DNA of 64,000 nucleotides from Asparagopsis taxiformis. Taxonomy: Eukaryota; Rhodophyta; Florideophyceae; Bonnemaisoniales; Bonnemaisoniaceae. The DNA is taken from the NCBI GenBank assembly GCA_030407315.1, contig JALQPE010001760.1, positions 25,367 through 89,366 on the forward strand. The letters are read 5' to 3'. Each line of letters opens with the position of its first letter. Positions within the stretch are counted from its first letter, which is position 1. A model generated the notes under the pieces. It was not told where the DNA came from. It saw nothing but the letters and a program-made list of their open reading frames with translations, and searched no databases. Position numbers and translations under genes: made by a program. Below are positions 33,045 through 43,323 of the stretch, in pieces.

Positions 33045-35286
33045 TGGAGGTTACAAAATTCAGACGTGGATGTTGTGGTGTGCGGCCAAGCTGCACTCGA
33101 CTCGACGCATGATGGCGAATTTATAGTGAGAAGACGCTGGTTGTACCCGGCAATACAAAGCAAACGAGATGGCCGGCTACGGCTGCGCCTTGGTGGCTAG
33201 ATTCGTTGCTGGACAAATAAATGTTCTTGTCAACAGTTTTGTTGACAGACGTGCTTGTGCTTTTGATTGGACGTGTCGAAAAGCGAGGCCAGCGTGGCTC
33301 GGTTGCGATGTTTGCTTACGATGGATACGAAAAAGACATTGACAATGGGTGTACATGTGTAGCGGACGGAGAGAATACACGTGTAGTGAGCTGTGTTCTG
33401 ATTCGTTGAGCGGCGATGCCTCGGCATGTCGCTGTAAAAGTGAAACAAGGTGAGGCATTGAGGCTTTTCGCTGTTCTCAACGCTATGATGGTTGAAACCA
33501 ATGATCGAATAGGACTGTTGCACTTTAGAAGAGGTGGGAGAAAAAGTTTAGGCGCCGCAATAGTCGCATTTGTGTGCAAGACGACGTATCCCTTGCAGAA
33601 AGTGAATTATTGGGACGTATTGTATCATATTTGAGTACTGATCGAGGGTAAAAGAAACCTAAAAAAAGGATGTGTCGTAAGTTGAGAGGACCGTGCCACA
33701 ACATGGCACTGTCATTCTTCAAGGACGCGCAAGTTTTGGACCGCTCCGCACTCAAATTATGATGTCTACATTCGAATATACAATCCTTGTCGATGTCGCT
33801 GTAACTGATCTCTGGGTCAATTTTCAAGAATATGGCACCAGCTAATACGAGTGTAAACAACAAAAGGTGCTACTACGGGACCGAGAAGTGAAAAAATGTA
33901 AACAATTGTTCAAACGGGTATAGTAGTATGGAAGCACGTGATTTGCTAGTTACACGGAGGATGAAACCTAGACATCAAGTGTCCCTTTCACGTTTAAAAA
34001 CCATGTATGATCGCTGTGGATAGCAGACTTTGTATGGAGAAAGCCGTTGGCGGGCTGGAGAGCAGGGCGCCATCTATTGGAAAGCCGAGGCAATATTCGG
34101 TTGGGTTCCATGTTGGCTTCCATTTTCCATCCGGTCGTGTGATACGTTTTTGCACCAGAGCCGCGTTTTCTCGAGATTGTCATCCTGTTGCACCCCGATT
34201 CATGTTTCGGTGCTTTAAAACCTCTTCTCCAACAGTAGACCTGTACGTCAGCTACAATTTAGGCCAGACGAGGGCCGCACACGGGAAATAATTTAAACTT
34301 GAAAAATAATAAAAACTCGATGATTTGGCTCAGAAGTGCAATGGGCGCAAGCACGTGGCGTAGAAATTTAACCGAGTGTACAGATTGTCAACTTTATCAG
34401 TCTCGCCACTTTTGCTACGGTGAGTCGGTGTGCGCCGCTCGATCGCGCATCGACTCCAGTTTCAACCCGGTAGGCACTGACAAGAGTATCGCACGCTTTC
34501 AGAAATTATGTGTATTTCATGACCTGCGGCAAACGCAGCATGAGCGGCCTGTCGACTGGCAGCAGTGCAAGTCAAGTGGAGGAATAGACGGTAATTTGTG
34601 ATTTTGTTGAAACGTGCATTTGGCTTGCGCTGGAGTGTCGGCGCGCACCACTCACCGTTTTTATCATGAATGAGTGAGGCGGACCGCTGTTTTGGGTGTA
34701 TTCAAGCAGAAAAGGATGGGTTTGCATTTATGACGAAAGATCAAGTTAAAGATAGAATCGAGTGTAGGATTGTACATGTGAGCTGTCGTTGGAAGAGTCG
34801 AATTGACGACGCATATTTCATGGCAAGCAATGAAAAGATACGGCGCAGACATAGCTGAGATGCATGTCAGTTGTGGATGCATGATCAACGGCCAGGTAGA
34901 TGCGAACACCAACGGTTAACTGCTTCGGGCTCATGTCCAGGACGTGTGGTTCGCAACGATGAGTGGATATTCACATGTAGGCCGGTGGCTGAATCAACCG
35001 CGCAACCAACGAGGTGTGCTCATTTCGGATGCGGTCGTGTAGGGTTGCCTTTTGAATTGGTTTGATAGAGTACTCCATTGCGCAAACTCATACGCAACGA
35101 GCTGACATCGGAGTGATTGCAGAGGAGAAATGCAGAAAGAAATGAAAGATAATCTGCTCCCAAATACATTGTTGCCGAGAAAGACAAAGGCACTGTAAGG
35201 GCGATCGATCTGACCAAAAAAAAGGGGCCCAAAGCCCCACAAGTGCTGACCTACCCGATCGGGGCTTTATCCTGCGATTTACGCTG
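33045..35286. other. intergenic
   Basis: No gene is supported. An A-run and a short inverted repeat around ggggccc lie near 35217-35237. Frames at 34.0-34.6 kb are unrecognisable. Confidence 0.4.
33119..33126 (-). promoter_or_regulatory. TATA box of family 1 copy 8
   Basis: It reads actataaat on the minus strand, about 80 bp before the start at 33044. Confidence 0.55.
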
Positions 35287-35294
35287 CATAAATT
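35287..35294 (+). promoter_or_regulatory. TATA-like element
   Basis: The sequence cataaatt lies 96 bp before the ATG at 35383. Confidence 0.35.
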
Positions 35295-35382
35295 GGCATG
35301 GCTCCACGCCTGCCCGACCAGACCTCGACGCTTTGGAGCGCATCATGTTTGGAGACTGACCAAATTGCTTGCTAATTTCAAC

Positions 35383-35700
35383 ATGAAACAAACCATGCCC
35401 GTCGTCAACGAATTGCCATTGCCGCCCATTTGCACCGACGTGACGCCCGTGCTGAGTACTCCGCCGGCATACACGCCGCCGACATCGCCGCCGCGTCTCG
35501 ACGTGCGTCCGCAGAGCTGCGACGATTGCGAACACTCGCATGATTCGGCCGCGTGCGACACGCTGCCGTTGCCGCGGCACGCCTTGGAGGATACCAAGGA
35601 GGACAGCGCGTTGGCGGCGCGCGCCGCGTCCAACGTGCGTCCGCCTCGTCGCAAGCCCACAAGGCCGTTGACCGACCCCAAGCCGGCGCCGGCCGCGTAG
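35383..35700 (+). CDS. Pro-rich hypothetical protein (105 aa)
   Basis: An ATG-led frame that is strongly G/C-biased at third positions compared with its AT-rich surroundings, which favours a real gene. The N-terminal half is Pro/Thr-rich (PPAYTPPTSPPR near residues 28-39). A short His/Asp/Cys segment follows (SCDDCEHSHDSAACD), and the C-terminus is basic and Pro-rich (RPPRRKPTRPL). It has no signal peptide or membrane span and no family I recognise. The clustered Cys and His could bind a metal, but the spacing fits no named motif. An upstream Met-like start at 35293 is possible, but the ATG at 35383 fits the TATA-like element better. Confidence 0.5.
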   Translation: MKQTMPVVNELPLPPICTDVTPVLSTPPAYTPPTSPPRLDVRPQSCDDCEHSHDSAACDTLPLPRHALEDTKEDSALAARAASNVRPPRRKPTRPLTDPKPAPAA

Positions 35701-36020
35701 GCCTGACCGCGGGCGCTGCGCAGCGATGCGCTCGTTTGCCCGGAGAACTGAGGCTTGGATAGTATCATAGTAGCTGAGCTGCCGTGCTCGAGTTGTGATT
35801 GATTATCGAGGTTTTTGTAAAAGATAAGTGTGATTTTAGATAAAGTTTGGATGAGCTTACGTTTGTACCACAATAATCAAACAGCCAATCGTAGAGCGAT
35901 TCAAAAGGTATTGGCCGAGCCTGCACATGATCATGCTCTCAAATGCGCTCGAAACGCGGCCACACATATTCCCTAAATTGAATCTAGAAATCACCTGCCA
36001 AGTGTTGCGCGTCAACACAT
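35701..36020. other. intergenic
   Basis: AT-rich spacer without a gene, ending in the pentanucleotide repeat. Confidence 0.5.
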
Positions 36021-36075
36021 CACTACACTGCACTGCACTGCACCGCGCTGCGCTGTGCTACGCTACGCCACGCCG
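36021..36075 (+). repeat. degenerate 5-bp tandem repeat
   Basis: About eleven units of a drifting pentanucleotide (gcact, gcgct, acgct, acgcc) run without interruption. The unit length stays five while the sequence changes gradually. Confidence 0.7.
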
Positions 36076-36245
36076 CATCGCGCCCCGGCGTCACATTCCA
36101 CAAATGATGATTATTGGGTCACACGAAACGGCCGCAGCCGTTACCGCATCGGCACCACCACCCCACCTCCAGATCCGCTGTCCTTGTCGCCGTTACATGC
36201 ACTCGTCTCCCCGCAGTCCACAATAGCGCCTTTGCAAATGGCAAC

Positions 36246-36767
36246 ATGACCGACGGCCACCCACCGTCACAACATCTCGTGACGCCGCCGCCCACACGCG
36301 TCTACAACACGCTGTCCGCCGCCTACGTGAGTGTGCACGGCACCGAGCCGCCGCCAATTGCGCTGCGTCCGCCCATTCGCCGTCGTCGCGCCCTTCGTCT
36401 CGGCGACGGCGCCGCCATCGGCGTGTGTCGTGTCTGCGCTGCCACCCTCCCGCTCAGACACAACGGCCTGTGTTGGGGCTTGATTTGCGCCCTCAATAAC
36501 GGCTCCCCGCACTCCGATTCCACACTTGTTACCGCTCCCTCCGCCGCTTCCGCCATTCGTGACTCCAGTCCCTTGTCCGCTCCCGATGTGCGTCTCACCG
36601 CTCGCCCGGACAAACACCATGTGCCCTTTGTTCCGAGACGCTCACCGAGACTGAAGAAGAAGAACAGTGAACGTATGGCAGCGGCGGCGGCGGCAGCAGC
36701 TGCAGCGGCGGCTGCTGCCACCACGACCACCACCGCTACTACCACCACCACCACAACTCAATTGTAA
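36246..36767 (+). CDS. hypothetical protein with Cys motif and Ala/Thr homopolymer tail (173 aa)
   Basis: An ATG-led frame of unknown function. Residues about 55-80 contain basic PPIRRRRALRL, then VCRVC and a downstream GLCWGLIC, giving a CxxC...CxxxxC arrangement that might bind zinc. A Ser/Ala-rich linker follows, then a basic PRRSPRLKKKNSER stretch that looks like a nuclear localisation signal. The last 30 residues are an Ala run followed by a Thr run, encoded by GCN and ACN triplet repeats (36678-36758). The frame is open upstream to 36114, but the Met at 36246 is the first ATG followed by clearly coding composition. It converges with MED12: the two stop codons are about 150 bp apart. Confidence 0.5.
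   Translation: MTDGHPPSQHLVTPPPTRVYNTLSAAYVSVHGTEPPPIALRPPIRRRRALRLGDGAAIGVCRVCAATLPLRHNGLCWGLICALNNGSPHSDSTLVTAPSAASAIRDSSPLSAPDVRLTARPDKHHVPFVPRRSPRLKKKNSERMAAAAAAAAAAAAAATTTTTATTTTTTTQL
36678..36758 (+). repeat. GCN/ACN triplet repeat coding poly-Ala and poly-Thr
   Basis: A coding triplet repeat shifts from mostly GCG/GCA/GCT to mostly ACC. Such tracts vary in length readily. Confidence 0.85.
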
Positions 36768-36918
36768 TTCGTTGTGTATAGAGCCGTCCGTATCACCATT
36801 CCCGCCCGGTTGGTACAAGTTATGTGTATAGACAAGTTGCAAGTCAAACTTGGTGTATCACCCTGTTGCTGTTATACAGCTGTGTTATGTCATACCATGC
36901 ATTATAAATCTTTCATTC

Positions 36919-39900
36919 TTAAACCGCCAAACTAGCAAACGTTGCATAAGTTCGTTTCAGTTGCACCGACGGCGTGGCCTCAACGCCCTCCGCGCTGCCC
37001 TCTCCTTGTCGCGAAAACGTGCTCGGATGAATCGCTGCATCTTCGTCCGTCCCGCGTCCATATCCTTCCAACAGCACCCATCGGTCGATGTCCCCGCCGT
37101 CGGCGTTCAACACACGCACCGCGTGTTCCCGCCCATGGGCGCTGTTCCGTTGTCCGAACAAACTGCAAATAAATGTGCTTTCCGATTCCTCGACCCAAAA
37201 TAAAATCGGCGTCAAAAGACTTTTCAACTGCCCTTTCAGATCATTCTTGTCAAAACGTTCGACAACTTCGCTCAGAGATTCAACCGCCGGCGCACCCTTG
37301 CCCTCTGCTTTCTCGCATTCGCCAAGGTGTTTCAAACATAGTTTCAGCACGTCTAACGACGCGCTCACCGCATTCGATTTCATCAGCGGCACCGCGACAC
37401 GCATTAACGACGCAACTTGAATCGTCCGTTGAATCCACACATCCGATGCTTGCGCAGTTCGTTGCGATCGCAGTACACAGTTTAGTCTCGACTCGAGCGC
37501 ATCCGATATCCGCCGTCCATCTTCCACTAGACTGCTCGGCATGCAGTTCCGCGAGTGCGCAGCTGATAATTGCGAAGTCACCGTTACCAACTGGTCAAAC
37601 AGTACAGTTTCCACTTGAACTCCCACCTCTTGACTCAAGCTCTCCACAATGCATTCCAATACTCCCCGACGACCAATGTCCGCTTGATACCATTGTCCAG
37701 CTCGTTCTCGATGAAGAGAACTGTTCTTGGACGCTTCAACCGTTAGGCCCTTCACGACAAAGCCTAGACTTTCGGTCATTGCGCGCACAGCGCCGTACCC
37801 TACCAGTCCGGCTACAATGTGTTTCGATTCTTCATGTGTGCAGCACAGCAGTGCAGTAGATGCCAGTGTACGTGCAGAATCACCAGAGATCAGAGACACT
37901 GCAGCGTCCGCGATCCGTGCTCCAAACTCTTCGTCTTCGCCGCATTCTCTACGATGTGCAGCTAGCAGCGATAGCTGCATTTCTATCATGCCAAGTGGCT
38001 CCGTTCCTAGTGCACTAGCCACTGTCGCCTCATCTCGACTCGCTTCTCCTGAAAATCTTGTTACCATGTTGAATAACATTGCAGAAAGCACAACCTTGTC
38101 AACGGCACCAATCTTTTCGCAATAATGTTCTACGCGATCACGCAATCGCTGCGCTAGCTTAATCCCTGCCGCAGGTGCCAAAATTTTCCACACCCATCTC
38201 ATACCAACCAACATTTCGAGAGAGTTCGATGTGTCAGAGTGTCCGCACAGGCAACCTGCAATCAACAAAGCAATAAATTCTACGACAATAGCCGGACGAA
38301 CGCCTTGCAGGCGAACATCATTTTGCCATGCATCGATCACCTGCACTGCAAAGGCGGCAAGCCTCGAGAAAAAGTCCTCGGGTGAGGCATCTTCGATGGG
38401 GTCATTTAGCGCCCCAATCATCACAGGTATGAATACACTGCCGAAAATATCATTTGCAGTAAACCCTTTCAGAAAGTAGTCGTTCACAGCAAACGTCGAC
38501 TCTGTCTTTGCAAATCCATCACGAATTTCACTTACAGACAGTCCATACATACAGTCTTGTGTCTTGAGATATGTCAAGTCTTGATCTGGAGTGGGACCCA
38601 AGTTCTCTGTTCGCGATTTGCTCAAAATTTCTGCAACAGACGTTTCCTCGGCCGCGCGGTCTACGATTTGGCCGCGAACATTGGCGAGCACAAGCGGAAT
38701 TAGTTGGTTCGATGATGGCCAATTTAGAGCCATCTGCTGCAAATTTCTCGCTGCCAGGGTAGTCCAATACATACTTCCATTACCAGAACTGGCCGAAAAC
38801 ATTTTTGCATACGCGGCTTGAGAATACAAAATTGCTTTGCGAATAGCAGATGTTGACCATGAACTCAACCATGCCTTCTTCATCAAGTGAAAAATGGTAT
38901 CCAATTGTCCACAGGCAGCAACGTATCGAGCCAAGTCTTCTACAATTCGCAATAAAGTCAGAAAAGCCTCTCCTTTCTTCGATACCAGAGCTTGGTCTGC
39001 CCACCGACCAGTTCCTTGAACAATTTCTCCAAGATGGTCCAGAACCCATTCCACCGCTAAACCAGGTTCATCAATGTAGATCATGAAAGAGGAAATAGAA
39101 TAGAGTCGGTTGCTCAACTCCAATCCAGAACAAGCAAATGTCGTTGACAGGTCTTCCAAGCGTACCGTTTCGGCGGTTCCCAAAATCACTCCAGGTTTTT
39201 CGCTCTTTAATAGCGCTTCCGCTTCTTTCTCCATAATCGCCATGTCCCCACTGCAAGCTGCATCGACCACTTTCTCGTCAAAGCCTTGTTGCTGTCCAGA
39301 ACGCTGGCTCACTACGAGATATCCAAATTTTCGCAGAAGGGATCGCCTACTGTCTGCAACAGATTTGTCGGCAGGGTCGGGAAGCAAAGATAAACACTTC
39401 ACCAAGTACGCACAGCCTGCGTGTCCCAGACTAACCAATCTTGAGACGTCGCGTACAAAAACTGGTAACGAGAGCTGTTCCAGTCTACACAGTTGCGCCA
39501 TAAAACGCACCGTATGGTCCGTTGTACCCAGATTGTGAAGATCACGTCCTTCTGAGCGGTCTTTCATGAATTGCCAAATTTCTCTCTGCAGTGGTGGTGT
39601 CCATGCCGCATCGTTTGCTGTTGACTTTATCTTAGCAGATGGCTTACCCAGCATTTGTGAAGGATCTGCATTACGCTTGAGACCGAGACTTGCGGTGTGA
39701 CGCGAATTTTCAAAGGCCAGCTGGGCTACAATTGCAGCTCCGACAAGAATTGCCTCTGCACGATCTCCGGCCGGGCCTTCGACAGCCCATTCACAAACAA
39801 ACTTTACCGCTGCTCGCAGGCCACCTCGCGGTTTGAAAGCTTCATGGATCTTTTTTGTCACTCGAGGAACATCTCCGTGAGAGGGGATCTTTTCAAACTC

Positions 39901-41355
39901 TCGCATAATTAAATGTTCGGAAATGGTGTTGTCTTCCTGCTGACCTGCGCAATAATTTGCAGCCTTTCCGAAGTCCGAGCTTCCGGCAAGGAGTGTTGCC
40001 TCCATCTTGGCAGCGCTTACTTCTACTTTTTGTTTATTCTCACCAGGGGTAAGAACTTGCATCGTGCGCTTGACAAGTACTTCCAGGTCGTTAATACGAA
40101 CCCCCGATTCAGCCGAACCCGTGGCCTCGTCGAGAACGTACAATGCCGCGCTGAGCAACGTCGTGACTTCTGCATGGCAAGGGTTCGCGATTGATGCCGC
40201 ACGCTTGGCGGAGACTTTACGCTGGGCGCCACCCTTGACATGTGATGAGGGTGAGGGAAGTCTTCTTACTTTTGCAATTGCTACTGCACCTGGTAGCAGC
40301 GCGTCGCAGAGTTGTCGAGCACTGAAGGCATTGGCAAGAAACTCTGGCAGAAATCTTCGTGCAGCGCTGAGGGCAATCTTTGTTCCTGGAGATGCGAAGG
40401 ACTGCGAGGTCTGTAATTCGGTGCGAAGAATTGATGCGATACGAGACAGCCATGCCGGGAGGTCGAGCAATACTTCATCCGCTTGCCATCGGGCGAGATC
40501 AAGGACATAATCCCAAAATGCTGCGCGGTCCATTGAACCCAACATAGCAGTCTTGCGTGCGCGTATAGCGTCAATTTCTGTCTTGAGAAGCATGCAAAGT
40601 TGACGGGTCCAAAAGGATCGGGGGGAGGGTGGGGGCCGATCTGGTCTGATTTGCTTGACGCATTCATTAAGCACGGCAATACGAATGTACCAGGCAGCAC
40701 GCTGAGTTGGAACGGAACGGGTAGCCATCATCTCAATGACCTTTCCAGCTGCGCGCACGATAGCTGGACCGAGAGGGACGGAGCGGGAGAGCTGAGAGGT
40801 ACTGAAACTAGCACCGGAGGATAGTTTATTGAACCAATCCTCGAGCGAGCTTGAGGCGGATGGTTTTTGAAGGGGGAACGACTTTTTAGAAGCAAACGAC
40901 GGGGTTTCAAGGGAAGATGTGGCTGGGTCGGAGGGAAGAGGAGGGGTTGCAAAGGTTTGTAAGGCTACGCGCTGGAGTTTTGTCGGGCGGGAACGTCGCA
41001 ACATGCCTAGACCACCGCGGATTTTGGATAGGTCCTGTACAGAGAGGCCGCCAGTGGCATGAGCTGATGAGAGATGGACTGAGGATGCATCGGATGGAAC
41101 GGCGGATGAAAGCGGGGCGGATGGGATGGGTTTGGCATCTGAAACGGATGCTGGGAGGCAGGAAGCAAATTCGTAGGCCTGACGCCGCTCGGAATAACCG
41201 GTTGTAACGGCGGAACGGTCGAGGCGCAGTTCGGCCGGCGAGTTGCAATAGGGCTCTGGACTCGTTCGCGATGGCTCGACCGGGTATACATCTGCATGCA
41301 CGCCGGGTGCAATCTCGGGCACCCAGGGCGGAATGGACTGGTCGCTATCGGCCAT
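36919..41355 (-). CDS. MED12: Mediator subunit 12 (MED12)
   Basis: This encodes a 1478-residue protein in one uninterrupted frame. Residues about 210-300 form the conserved MED12 N-terminal core: the segment VPTQRAAWYIRIAVLNE, followed by SFWTRQLCMLLKTEID, and a helical stretch with DYVLDLARWQADE. In known organisms MED12 links the CDK8/cyclin C kinase module to Mediator and activates the kinase through its N-terminus, acting in the nucleus on RNA polymerase II transcription. The first 200 residues are Ser/Pro-rich and probably disordered, and the remaining 1100 are mostly helical with no motif I can name. The frame is open 144 codons further upstream, but the Met at 41355 begins the plausible coding composition. 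The gene lies head-to-head with a small gene at 41634, with a TATA element between them. Confidence 0.8.
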   Translation of the reverse strand: MADSDQSIPPWVPEIAPGVHADVYPVEPSRTSPEPYCNSPAELRLDRSAVTTGYSERRQAYEFASCLPASVSDAKPIPSAPLSSAVPSDASSVHLSSAHATGGLSVQDLSKIRGGLGMLRRSRPTKLQRVALQTFATPPLPSDPATSSLETPSFASKKSFPLQKPSASSSLEDWFNKLSSGASFSTSQLSRSVPLGPAIVRAAGKVIEMMATRSVPTQRAAWYIRIAVLNECVKQIRPDRPPPSPRSFWTRQLCMLLKTEIDAIRARKTAMLGSMDRAAFWDYVLDLARWQADEVLLDLPAWLSRIASILRTELQTSQSFASPGTKIALSAARRFLPEFLANAFSARQLCDALLPGAVAIAKVRRLPSPSSHVKGGAQRKVSAKRAASIANPCHAEVTTLLSAALYVLDEATGSAESGVRINDLEVLVKRTMQVLTPGENKQKVEVSAAKMEATLLAGSSDFGKAANYCAGQQEDNTISEHLIMREFEKIPSHGDVPRVTKKIHEAFKPRGGLRAAVKFVCEWAVEGPAGDRAEAILVGAAIVAQLAFENSRHTASLGLKRNADPSQMLGKPSAKIKSTANDAAWTPPLQREIWQFMKDRSEGRDLHNLGTTDHTVRFMAQLCRLEQLSLPVFVRDVSRLVSLGHAGCAYLVKCLSLLPDPADKSVADSRRSLLRKFGYLVVSQRSGQQQGFDEKVVDAACSGDMAIMEKEAEALLKSEKPGVILGTAETVRLEDLSTTFACSGLELSNRLYSISSFMIYIDEPGLAVEWVLDHLGEIVQGTGRWADQALVSKKGEAFLTLLRIVEDLARYVAACGQLDTIFHLMKKAWLSSWSTSAIRKAILYSQAAYAKMFSASSGNGSMYWTTLAARNLQQMALNWPSSNQLIPLVLANVRGQIVDRAAEETSVAEILSKSRTENLGPTPDQDLTYLKTQDCMYGLSVSEIRDGFAKTESTFAVNDYFLKGFTANDIFGSVFIPVMIGALNDPIEDASPEDFFSRLAAFAVQVIDAWQNDVRLQGVRPAIVVEFIALLIAGCLCGHSDTSNSLEMLVGMRWVWKILAPAAGIKLAQRLRDRVEHYCEKIGAVDKVVLSAMLFNMVTRFSGEASRDEATVASALGTEPLGMIEMQLSLLAAHRRECGEDEEFGARIADAAVSLISGDSARTLASTALLCCTHEESKHIVAGLVGYGAVRAMTESLGFVVKGLTVEASKNSSLHRERAGQWYQADIGRRGVLECIVESLSQEVGVQVETVLFDQLVTVTSQLSAAHSRNCMPSSLVEDGRRISDALESRLNCVLRSQRTAQASDVWIQRTIQVASLMRVAVPLMKSNAVSASLDVLKLCLKHLGECEKAEGKGAPAVESLSEVVERFDKNDLKGQLKSLLTPILFWVEESESTFICSLFGQRNSAHGREHAVRVLNADGGDIDRWVLLEGYGRGTDEDAAIHPSTFSRQGEGSAEGVEATPSVQLKRTYATFASLAV

Positions 41356-41456
41356 GGGGATTAGTCGGCAAGGGAGGGGGATATGGAGAGGATATGTATT
41401 GCTGGAGATGAAAGGAAAGGGTGCTCGGACGGTGAACGAGGGCGGAACGTTGTCAA

Positions 41457-41466
41457 TATATAAGCG
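41457..41466. promoter_or_regulatory. TATA element between MED12 and the 41634 gene
   Basis: The sequence tatataagcg (plus strand) lies 102 bp before the MED12 start, reading ttatata on the minus strand, and 177 bp before the ATG at 41634. It could serve either gene. Confidence 0.4.
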
Positions 41467-41633
41467 ATGTTGCAACGGAACGCGTGTGTGCATAGCAGCG
41501 CAATACATGTTTTCTTCAGAAATTTTATGAGCTGTCCTATGAATTGAGACGGTCAAAAAAAGAGACTTCATTCGCTTGCAGCGCCCACTGCTGGCCTCAC
41601 AGTCGCTGGAAGCTCGTCGCTCACTCTGCGCAA

Positions 41634-41954
41634 ATGGACTCAGCGATGCTGTCCGATTTTCTGCGCGAGCTCGACGCCTTCCCGCCAATTCGTCCGGCAG
41701 ATTGGCAGGGGCCGCTGGCACGATCAGGTCCCAAATTGACCGCCAAGCCGACTGCAGCCGTGACCGCGACCGCGCCTTGTGCGCCACCCGCTGTCACTGC
41801 CAATTCGCAATCGTCCATCTGGCCATTGTTCGAACAGGCTGTCGGTGGCGGTGACACTGGACGCAATGTTGCACGCCTTATGCAGAGGAAACTGCTAATG
41901 CATGTCGAGGCACTGTCTGTGGATGAAATTGATCTCATGGCTGGTTCCCAATGA
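41634..41954 (+). CDS. hypothetical protein (106 aa), divergent from MED12
   Basis: An ATG-led frame. Residues 1-25 are acidic with aromatic positions (MLSDFLRELDAFPPIRPADW), the middle is Ala/Thr/Pro-rich, and the last 40 residues (from SIWPLFEQAV to IDLMAGSQ) look amphipathic helical with the segment LMQRKLLMHVEALSVDEIDLM. The ordered ends joined by a low-complexity linker suggest a small adaptor protein, but no family is recognised. It shares an intergenic region of 278 bp with MED12. Confidence 0.5.
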   Translation: MDSAMLSDFLRELDAFPPIRPADWQGPLARSGPKLTAKPTAAVTATAPCAPPAVTANSQSSIWPLFEQAVGGGDTGRNVARLMQRKLLMHVEALSVDEIDLMAGSQ

Positions 41955-42717
41955 TCGCATCGGAGTCCCGTACAGCAGATTACACACAAGCTTCATCAAG
42001 TGCTGCGCTCTATTGGTTTCCAGAATTGGAGCCGAGCCAACCTAAAAGCTACCACATTAGAACAGTTGAAAATTGACGAACATAAAATGCATCTCATGGC
42101 CTCATCTTTTCTTGTTGACGTGTGCTCCTCTACTAACAATAGCTGCACTAGGATGATCACAAATCACTAGCGTTTGGTTGCTCCTGGACATGATAAGTAA
42201 AGTAGGTGAACATTACAAATGAAAAGTAGACGCCTGCAACTTGAAACGCTGGATGAAGCCATGAATAAAATTGGCCGCGGCACATATGTCACCAGAATAG
42301 CCACACAAGGGCATTAGCTGGCAGTTTGACTGCGCTGACAAAACGGTCGAGGGTAGAGCTTGTAATTATCCAAGTGATAAATTACAACCGATACGTATCA
42401 ATTAGTCCTATCGTCTCTGCTGTGCCAGTATCGCAGCAATTCAATTGAGTGTCAGGAATCGACAAACAATCAATTCCATCCTTCAGAAACTCCATGCGCC
42501 GCCCATCGCGACAAGCTGGATTTCTGATAAAATTCGAACTGCAGCACGTCTTCTATAATCGTCTCACTGCTGGACACGACTACCACCGTCAGCGCCGCGC
42601 CACCCATTCAAACATTCACGCCGACTTGCCAACTCACAACCGCAACAAATACCGTTTCACCGCGCGCATCCCAAAAGACGAATCACCATCGCGGCGTAGC
42701 CGGAATCACCGCGCACA
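41955..42717. other. intergenic
   Basis: AT-rich spacer with the presumed 3' end of the 41634 gene and the leader of the PRA1-family gene. An open frame at 42449-42928 in another phase is a shadow. Confidence 0.5.
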
Positions 42718-43323
42718 ATGGCAACATTCACAGAGCTTAAGACGACGGAGGTGGACATGCCGGCCGCACCAGCAGAATCGGGCTCAACGACGTCCGCCAA
42801 CGGCGCCGTCTCAGCTCTCAGCAAAATGGCCGGTTTCATGCCGTCCGTTGACTCGCTCAAGGAGCGAATGGGCGACGTGTGGTCGCGCAGCCGTCCGTGG
42901 GGTGAATTTGGCAACACCGCACAAATGAACAAGCCCGAACTTGGCGAACTGCTTGAAAGAGTCAAGGAAAACGGCGAATACTACGCATTCAACTATCTAG
43001 TTATTCTATTGATTATGTCTGGTTTGACAATTCTCACTTCGCCGCTCGCTTTTCTTGGCGGCATCTTCATCGTTCTTGCATATTTCTATCTGTATTTCCT
43101 GAATCCGGAGCCGCTGGTTGTTGCCGGTATTACGTTTGATAACAACGTCAAGGCTGGTTTCATTATGCTGTTTTCACTGGTGGTGCTGTGGCTGACGGGC
43201 GCTGGTGCCACGTTTACAATGCTGCTCGTCGTGGTTGGAATCATTGCGGTGACACATGCGGCGATTCGTAGACCGCCTGGTGAAGCTGATTTCGAAACTG
43301 CTTATACACCTGCAACCGTTTAG
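42718..43323 (+). CDS. PRA1-family protein (prenylated Rab acceptor type)
   Basis: This 201-residue protein has the PRA1 layout: a hydrophilic N-terminus, the signature SRPWGEFGNTAQMNKP (about residues 58-73), then four hydrophobic segments. These segments are arranged as two closely spaced pairs (about 88-105 and 107-124; 141-157 and 159-176) separated by a short loop with NPEPLVV. A short hydrophilic tail follows. Known PRA1/Yip3 proteins sit in ER, Golgi or endosome membranes and bind prenylated Rab GTPases in vesicle traffic. The length is typical of plant and algal PRA1 proteins. It is intronless, and the ATG begins the only sensible N-terminus. The family call is firm; the particular Rab partner and compartment are not known. 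Confidence 0.88.
   Translation: MATFTELKTTEVDMPAAPAESGSTTSANGAVSALSKMAGFMPSVDSLKERMGDVWSRSRPWGEFGNTAQMNKPELGELLERVKENGEYYAFNYLVILLIMSGLTILTSPLAFLGGIFIVLAYFYLYFLNPEPLVVAGITFDNNVKAGFIMLFSLVVLWLTGAGATFTMLLVVVGIIAVTHAAIRRPPGEADFETAYTPATV

Noticed and set aside
35217..35237. Inverted repeat around ggggccc as a terminator
   Set aside because: The arms are short and imperfect, and intrinsic terminators are not expected for nuclear polymerase II genes.
36323..36754. Minus-strand poly-Ala/Val frame
   Set aside because: It is the shadow of the GCN/ACN triplet repeat in the gene at 36246.
41356..41787. 144-codon upstream extension of the MED12 frame
   Set aside because: It crosses the TATA element and the start of the divergent gene, and its composition is not like the protein that follows.
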